Assembly: GCF_000003605.2 (NCBI RefSeq)
Contig: NW_003134372.1
Location: 51,782-64,107 of the forward strand
Source of the DNA: Saccoglossus kowalevskii
Lineage: Eukaryota; Hemichordata; Enteropneusta; Harrimaniidae
Reading direction: 5' to 3'
Length of the DNA: 12,326 bases
The stretch's first letter is position 1, and each line of letters starts with the position of its first letter. Both the position numbers and the translations under genes were made by a program. Under the pieces are notes generated by a model, which did not search any database, was not told the DNA's origin, and saw nothing but the letters and a program-made list of their open reading frames with translations. Positions 8,460 to 12,326 of the stretch are shown here, one piece after another.

Positions 8460-8755
8460 TTTTTTTTAATATAATTAATGGTATGCCTTAATCGTTCATT
8501 AATGGCAAAATATACTTGCAGGCTATACTGCCAGGTGTAGATTGCTCTGTTAGGTGTGACATACCTTAATGAGTAAATTTATTTCTTTATTTTAGCAAAT
8601 TTCTTTATAAGGGATTGAATAATAATTTTGAAAATATACACGCGAGCTTGCCAAAATAAATCATTGTAACCACAATGCTAGGTATCAGACCACATATAAC
8701 CCTGCCTAGAAGCGCAAGACAACGTTAGGTAGCGTGTACAATGATAGGTATTATG

Positions 8756-8773
8756 TGATGTCATATTACGTCA
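8756..8773 (+). promoter_or_regulatory. Paired CRE-like sites
   Basis: TGATGTCA (8756-8763) and TTACGTCA (8766-8773) lie 10 bp apart, one helical turn, and about 70 bp upstream of a TATA box. They match the ATF/CREB/AP-1 type bZIP consensus. Proximal CREs about 70-100 bp from a start site are common in animal promoters. Use in vivo is inferred. Confidence 0.45.
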
Positions 8774-8840
8774 CGCTGTAGAGATATGTGTATATATTGT
8801 GCATGTAGTAAAAAGAATTCATGTTATAACTGTAGTATAA

Positions 8841-8850
8841 TATAAAAGGC
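8841..8850 (+). promoter_or_regulatory. TATA box of a candidate plus-strand promoter
   Basis: TATAAAAGGC followed by GG is an excellent metazoan TATA-box match. It sits in a local CpG-richer stretch (about 8640-9060) that stands out from the AT-rich surroundings. A start about 30 bp downstream would fall near 8871-8875. Paired CRE-like sites precede it and a well-placed ATG follows at 8902. A TATA-like word can arise by chance in AT-rich DNA, but the GC-containing 3' edge and the context favour a real promoter. Confidence 0.45.
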
Positions 8851-8901
8851 GGTGGTTGTCGTACCACGCATGCACAAGATATGGGTCTCATATAAACAAA
8901 G

Positions 8902-8952
8902 ATGGGGACTTTGACTGTTGCACAGATCAACGAGTACGAACTGAGACGTTAA
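8902..8952 (+). CDS. Possible first coding exon or upstream ORF, 16 codons
   Basis: An ATG in strong start context (AAAG before, G after) opens the frame MGTLTVAQINEYELRR and then TAA at 8950-8952. The residue mix is protein-like, unlike the Lys/Asn/Phe/Ile-rich frames elsewhere in the window. A GT at 8948-8949 (GAGAC then GTTAAT) could act as a weak donor, so that the exon ends at 8947 and the frame continues in a distant exon. Alternatively this is a short upstream ORF in a 5' leader spliced at one of three AG|GTA sites (8966, 8978, 8989). The ATG lies about 30 bp after the predicted transcription start. I do not recognise the protein. Calling it a gene start is inference. Confidence 0.22.
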   Translation: MGTLTVAQINEYELRR

Positions 8953-8965
8953 TATCTTTAATTAG

Positions 8966-8990
8966 GTATTTTTTTAGGTAATTGTAAGGT
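8966..8990 (+). other. Cluster of three candidate splice donors
   Basis: AG|GTATTT (GT at 8966), AG|GTAATT (GT at 8978) and AAG|GTATCG (GT at 8989) occur within 25 bp, just downstream of the candidate first exon. They match the animal U1 donor consensus moderately. One of them could define the end of a 5' leader exon. Confidence 0.25.
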
Positions 8991-9387
8991 ATCGAAAGAG
9001 TCACCAGTGGTAATTAACTGCAAGTGGCGCCCAGGTCAAACCTCATACCTGCGATTTCCATTAGAAGAGTGCATTGGATTGTGGGAAAATCAATGTTTAT
9101 CAATGCAAATGTCGCACATGTGCGGCACAACGACCATCGCCAATGTACATGTACATGTACATTTAATTCATTGTATTAGTTTCACACAATTCGTGTCAAT
9201 TTCGTTTTGTATAGAGTCAAGTAAACACATTTGTGTTTCAGTTATCCAGCGGGATTTTCATATACAATACAAAACAATTTTCAAATACATCCTGGCTATT
9301 ATGTGAAAACTAGTACTGGAAATGAGCAAAACTGTATTTAATTTGATCTGTCCTGTATAAACCAACTAAATACTGACATTTTATTAG
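8991..9387. other. CpG-richer flank grading into AT-rich DNA; short palindromes, no gene called
   Basis: This holds an apparent open stretch (9007-9306, plus) that starts with GTG and has no recognisable domain. Its VHVHVH segment is only the translation of a TACATG repeat. Sites of note are TGTGGGAA at 9080-9087, which fits the CSL/Su(H) consensus YGTGRGAA, and the palindrome CGCACATGTGCG at 9113-9124. A 22-bp perfect palindrome of alternating ACATGT units spans 9142-9163. If a first exon is real, this is likely intron 1. Confidence 0.4.
9142..9163. repeat. 22-bp perfect palindrome of ACATGT units
   Basis: The stretch begins AATGTACATG and is identical to its own reverse complement over 22 bp. 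It is built from three TGTACA/ACATGT steps. It is best explained as a small microsatellite. Confidence 0.7.
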
Positions 9388-9443
9388 AAAGCAGGAAATG
9401 GAGAACTTGTACAGTAAAGTAGAAAATGAAGAACTTGTACAGT
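9388..9443. repeat. 28-bp tandem duplication
   Basis: Two adjacent 28-bp copies (9388-9415 and 9416-9443) both end in GAACTTGTACAGT and agree at 25 of 28 positions. The three differences are all transitions. Confidence 0.85.
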
Positions 9444-9874
9444 ACGTAAATCTGTGATGGTGATTTCAGTGGGCTGGTTATAGTCACTATATGTAAACAT
9501 GCTTATGCATTAAATTTTGGGTTAAAATGATCAATTTGGTTTTCAACACTATACTAATTATATGAGATGCGCAAAAGTAGTACAATGATCCTATCAATTA
9601 ATGCACAGCGGGGACCCATGAAAACCCCTACTGCCTAATGGCATACTTTTTGGTATTCTCATATAATTTTAGTTCCCTTATGTAAGAGAAAATTTGAACA
9701 AGTGCTGATACAACTTTTTACAGAACAGCTAATTCTAGTATTTTTAGTGGTAGATGTATTATAATATATTCTCTATTTCATCATGCTTGTTCCACATGTT
9801 TGTTTGAACATTATTAATATTTGGTCTGGACCAATATTCATGAAATATACTCACAGGTTGTTCATTGCAATAGT
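9444..9874. other. AT-rich DNA, no gene seen
   Basis: No coding or RNA feature is supported. A reverse frame (9759-9974) with an ATG encodes a Phe/Ile/Asn-rich peptide that I do not recognise and attribute to base composition. Confidence 0.5.
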
Positions 9875-9930
9875 GGCTGATTTGCATAAAAATTAAATAA
9901 AAATTGACTAATTTGCATAAAATTAAATTT
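9875..9930 (+). repeat. About 31-bp tandem duplication with octamer motifs
   Basis: Two imperfect copies of G(G/A)CT(G/A)ATTTGCATAAAA plus an AT-rich tail are spaced 31 bp apart. The ATTTGCAT octamers are at 9880-9887 and 9911-9918. The upstream CAGGTTGTTCATTGC (near 9854) resembles CAGGTTGTTTATTGC near 8340, so this may be a relative of the 8261-8459 repeat. Confidence 0.6.
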
Positions 9931-10675
9931 TGAGTTTCAGCAAAAATATAGGTAAAGAATATCAGAAAACACAATTATTTTTTTCCTCTCTGTCTTATTA
10001 TTTTTATTTTTGGTGAATATTTTATTTTTCACAGGATTCAATTAATCTTCACAGATAATACACCATTGTGATGATTAAACTGATTATGTGATATGAAAAT
10101 GACCTTTGACCCACATAACAAACTGAGATAAAAATCTGCATATTGTAAGTTTTTCATTCAACTCACCTCAATAGATATTTTTATAGATAGTAAACAAAGA
10201 TTAGATTACACATAAAACATTCCGTTTATTGTTCATCCTCCCACTGATTTTATTAATAATTTGAGCAATTGTATAAAATCTAGTTCATCTGTCTAGTGTT
10301 TGTTTATATGGATTTTTGGAAATAGAAATTATGGTGATGTTTGTGATTTTTGGCAGCGTCATGCTCTACGCTAACTTTGCATGTTAATTGTACAAAAGTT
10401 TACAAAAGTAAAATAGAACAAAAATAGAATATATTGATACTGTAAAACAAAGTCATATTCATAAATCTTATTTCAGTTTTTATTAATATAATAAAAAGAT
10501 CATATACACATGCATATACAGTACTGTATGACTACACTTACAGTCAAATTTGGGACTTTTGAAAAGGGACACTTGAATGAACTTGACCCTGATGAATTGC
10601 ACAAAAGTAGGTGGGGGTCAATGATTGGCTGGACTATGGTTGCTAATTAAGTCAGTCAAATACTATAGTCTAATT
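9931..10675. other. AT-rich DNA, no gene seen
   Basis: Nothing gene-like is seen. A 14-bp perfect palindrome ATACAGTACTGTAT lies at 10516-10529. Confidence 0.5.
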
Positions 10676-10770
10676 AACCTTTTCACCACCAGTTTGCTCT
10701 TTTCATTACAAATTCACAAAATAGACTTGTCTATTATAGTCTGCACTTTCCTTTACTGGATTGGGACAAA
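10676..10770 (-). repeat. Inverted-repeat arm B (partner at 6091-6182)
   Basis: Read on the minus strand this begins TTTGTCCCAATC and ends GGTGGTGAAAAGGTT, matching arm A across about 95 bp with a 3-bp indel and scattered changes. Similarity ends sharply at both the outer TTTGTCCC and inner AAAAGGTT edges, which suggests discrete element boundaries. The reverse frame crossing it (10706-10906) is therefore probably repeat-derived noise. Confidence 0.85.
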
Positions 10771-11048
10771 AATAGCAAAATTTTTGGAGTAAAAAATGAA
10801 AATTGACTTCAAAATTGTGCTTGTTGGCTAAAAAATTAGTGTTCATTTCCAGAAATATTGAAAACGTCAAGAAGACATTTGAATGTGTGATTAAATCAAA
10901 ACACACATCTATAAAAGTATCTCCTGAATTCCATTTTTTTCATTAATAGTTATATAATATTTAATCTAAGATAACTGACAGTGTAAATAGCCTCGCTACT
11001 CTAAAAGCTACATAAATCACTATTATCAGTTTGTTATGAAATAATAGC
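10771..11048. other. AT-rich DNA, no gene seen
   Basis: Frequent stops in all frames and short Phe/Asn/Lys-rich open stretches. No feature is called. Confidence 0.5.
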
Positions 11049-11075
11049 TTTACATTATCAACACAATAATGTAAA
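11049..11075. other. AT-rich hairpin, perfect 10-bp stem
   Basis: TTTACATTAT (11049-11058) pairs exactly with ATAATGTAAA (11066-11075) around a 7-nt loop. No T or A run follows to suggest a terminator, and the context is eukaryotic. It may be chance in AT-rich sequence. Confidence 0.45.
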
Positions 11076-11939
11076 CCTCTATTAGCAAGTAAATTCTTTA
11101 AAAAAAGGGCAAACCTGTCTTTCATTAAATTCTTTAAGTCTTTCATTCATATAAATCCCTATTTTTTCAAATGTTTATCAAGTTTAAGTTACTGAAAATA
11201 TAATGATGTAATATACTTTTAACAGTTTTATTTTCAAATATTTTAGACAAATATTTGTGTACCTTGTTGGATCAAAAAAAAAACACCAAAGATTTTAATA
11301 TTATATTGGGAACAGTTTACTAATTCAAGTTTTTAATTATACTGGTATATTTCATACTTTAAATCTATCATGAATTCACAATGACAACAAAACATTTCAA
11401 TTTTAACTAAGATTATGCCATCTATACATGTTTAATATATTGAAATGGTATTTCACTGCAAAGCCAAACAGACAAACAGACATGATTCCTACAAGATTGT
11501 ATTCCAAAAAACTGCATGGCACAAATATATTATATCAGATGTATTCTGGTATGGCTTCCAAGAAAAGTGAGATTGTAATGACAGCATTACGAGTATGTTA
11601 TCTGCCGCAAATTAATGTTGAACATCAATATTCTCAAATCATAAGATAATACTATTTTAATATGTAATTGCAAAATGTATTTTGATATGATTGAAATGGG
11701 ATTGAATAATTCTAGTTTACCTGACATACAGACCAATTTAAAAGAATAATTGTTATCTCAGTGTAATATGCATGAGGCCATGTCAAACAAATTCTCTGTT
11801 TTTTCCACTTGATTGTCTAAAAAGTGTGTGCAAGCTTATTCCAAGGCTGAAATCTGGATAACAGTATGACTGGTTATACCTATGCACTCTCCGGCCACTA
11901 CAGTCTGGACGTGCTGGTCATATTTTGCTCATTAACTAT
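11076..11939. other. AT-rich DNA, no gene confidently seen
   Basis: A plus-strand frame of 73 codons (11428-11649) starts with ATG. Its second half, from an internal ATG at 11551 (MASKKSEIVMTALR), has a good start context and is followed by a GTATGT donor-like site at 11593. I recognise no family, and no promoter-like sequence precedes it. I leave it uncalled. Confidence 0.4.
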
Positions 11940-11961
11940 TTCTTTGCAATGTTGCAAAGAA
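11940..11961. promoter_or_regulatory. Near-perfect 22-bp palindrome with TTGCAA arms
   Basis: TTCTTTGCAA and TTGCAAAGAA are exact inverted copies around a 2-bp TG spacer. TTGCAA-type palindromes resemble C/EBP-family sites. It lies 20 bp before an X-box palindrome. Function is inferred from motif only. Confidence 0.4.
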
Positions 11962-11980
11962 TGGGACAGCTACATCTTAT

Positions 11981-11994
11981 GTTGCCATGGCAAC
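11981..11994. promoter_or_regulatory. Perfect RFX X-box palindrome
   Basis: GTTGCCATGGCAAC is a 14-bp perfect palindrome and an exact match to the symmetrical RFX-factor consensus GTNRCC-N(0-3)-RGYAAC. RFX sites control ciliary and other genes across animals (established knowledge). No gene start is evident beside it. A 14-bp perfect symmetrical match is unlikely by chance in AT-rich DNA, but RFX-type palindromes also occur inside repeats. Confidence 0.5.
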
Positions 11995-12049
11995 TATCAG
12001 TTTATATAATAATAGCTTGTGGGGGGAAATGTAACTGTCGATTTTGTTC

Positions 12050-12326
12050 AGCATATTCAGATTAGCAGTGTGCTATATTTATCAACCAATCAAGTCGTGG
12101 TCATCCATTGTTTGGAAAATTAGCATATTCAGATTAGCAGTGTGCTATATTTATCAACCAATCAAGTTGTGGTCATCCATTGTTTGGAAAATTAGCATAT
12201 TCAGATTAGCAGTGTGCTATATTTATCAACCAATCAAGTCGTGGTCATCCATTGTTTGGAAAATTAGCATATTCAGATTAGCAGTGTGCTATATTTATCA
12301 ACCAATCAAGTCGTGGTCATCCATTG
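12050..12326. repeat. 72-bp satellite, 3 full copies plus partial, truncated by window end
   Basis: Units begin with GCATATTCAGATTAGCAG at 12051, 12123, 12195 and 12267, giving a period of exactly 72 bp. The last copy is cut at 12326. Copies are identical except for one C-to-T change at 12168 in copy 2, at the unit's CG. Each unit carries CCAATCAA, a CCAAT-type word. The near-identity implies recent amplification or strong homogenisation. The array certainly may continue past the window. Confidence 0.97.

Noticed and set aside
9007-9306. 99-codon plus-strand open frame
   Set aside because: It begins with GTG in a eukaryotic context, has no recognisable domain, and includes VHVHVH from a TACATG repeat. 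It overlaps likely non-coding DNA.
11428-11649. 73-codon plus-strand frame starting with ATG
   Set aside because: There is no family resemblance and no promoter signal. This length is expected by chance in 12 kb read in six frames.
11865-12010. 48-codon plus-strand frame (begins MTGYTYALSG) across the palindromes
   Set aside because: It is short, Cys-rich at random positions, and its bases are better explained by the palindromic motifs.
12026-12036. G run as a quadruplex
   Set aside because: Only a single G tract exists, and four are needed.

Overview
The window looks like non-coding or intergenic/intronic DNA from an animal nuclear genome, probably an invertebrate. By eye it is about two-thirds A+T. 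It has no long open reading frame, no ribosomal-binding-site/operon layout and no RNA gene that I can recognise. It does have several tandem-repeat families, inverted repeats and a short mobile element with TTAA target duplications. The species cannot be named from the sequence. No known protein domain is recognisable in any frame. The longest reverse-strand frames (about 3167-3713) are artefacts of a tandem repeat.

Layout. Positions 1-762 hold a 31-bp tandem array, interrupted by a 417-bp TTAA-flanked element (235-651). Unique AT-rich DNA follows, with a small 23-bp repeat at 1751-1832. A second block of the same 31-bp family (1893-2605) shows an 11-unit (341-bp) higher-order period. Positions 3319-3713 are a compound minisatellite: 19 units of 14 bp, then 10 units of 13 bp. 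Positions 3714-8260 are mostly featureless AT-rich DNA. They include a possible small inverted-repeat element (about 3865-4078), a perfect 10-bp-stem hairpin (5483-5513), one arm of a long-range inverted repeat (6091-6182, partner at 10676-10770) and a diverged local inverted pair (6499-6554 with 6825-6882).

The most gene-like stretch is about 8260-9165. An imperfect repeat carrying octamer (ATTTGCAT) and CRE-like (TGATGTCA) motifs is followed by two more CRE-like sites. A TATAAAAGGC box lies at 8841, and an ATG in a strong start context at 8902 opens a 16-codon frame. I read this as a candidate plus-strand promoter and first exon whose gene would lie downstream, but this is inference. At the right end are two adjacent palindromes, one a perfect RFX-type X-box (11981-11994). 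A nearly invariant 72-bp satellite (12050-12326) then runs off the window edge.

No previously undescribed biological system can be demonstrated here. The most informative signals are structural: the datable TTAA insertion inside a satellite unit, the higher-order organisation of the 31-bp array, the 4.5-kb-spaced inverted repeat, and the candidate promoter.
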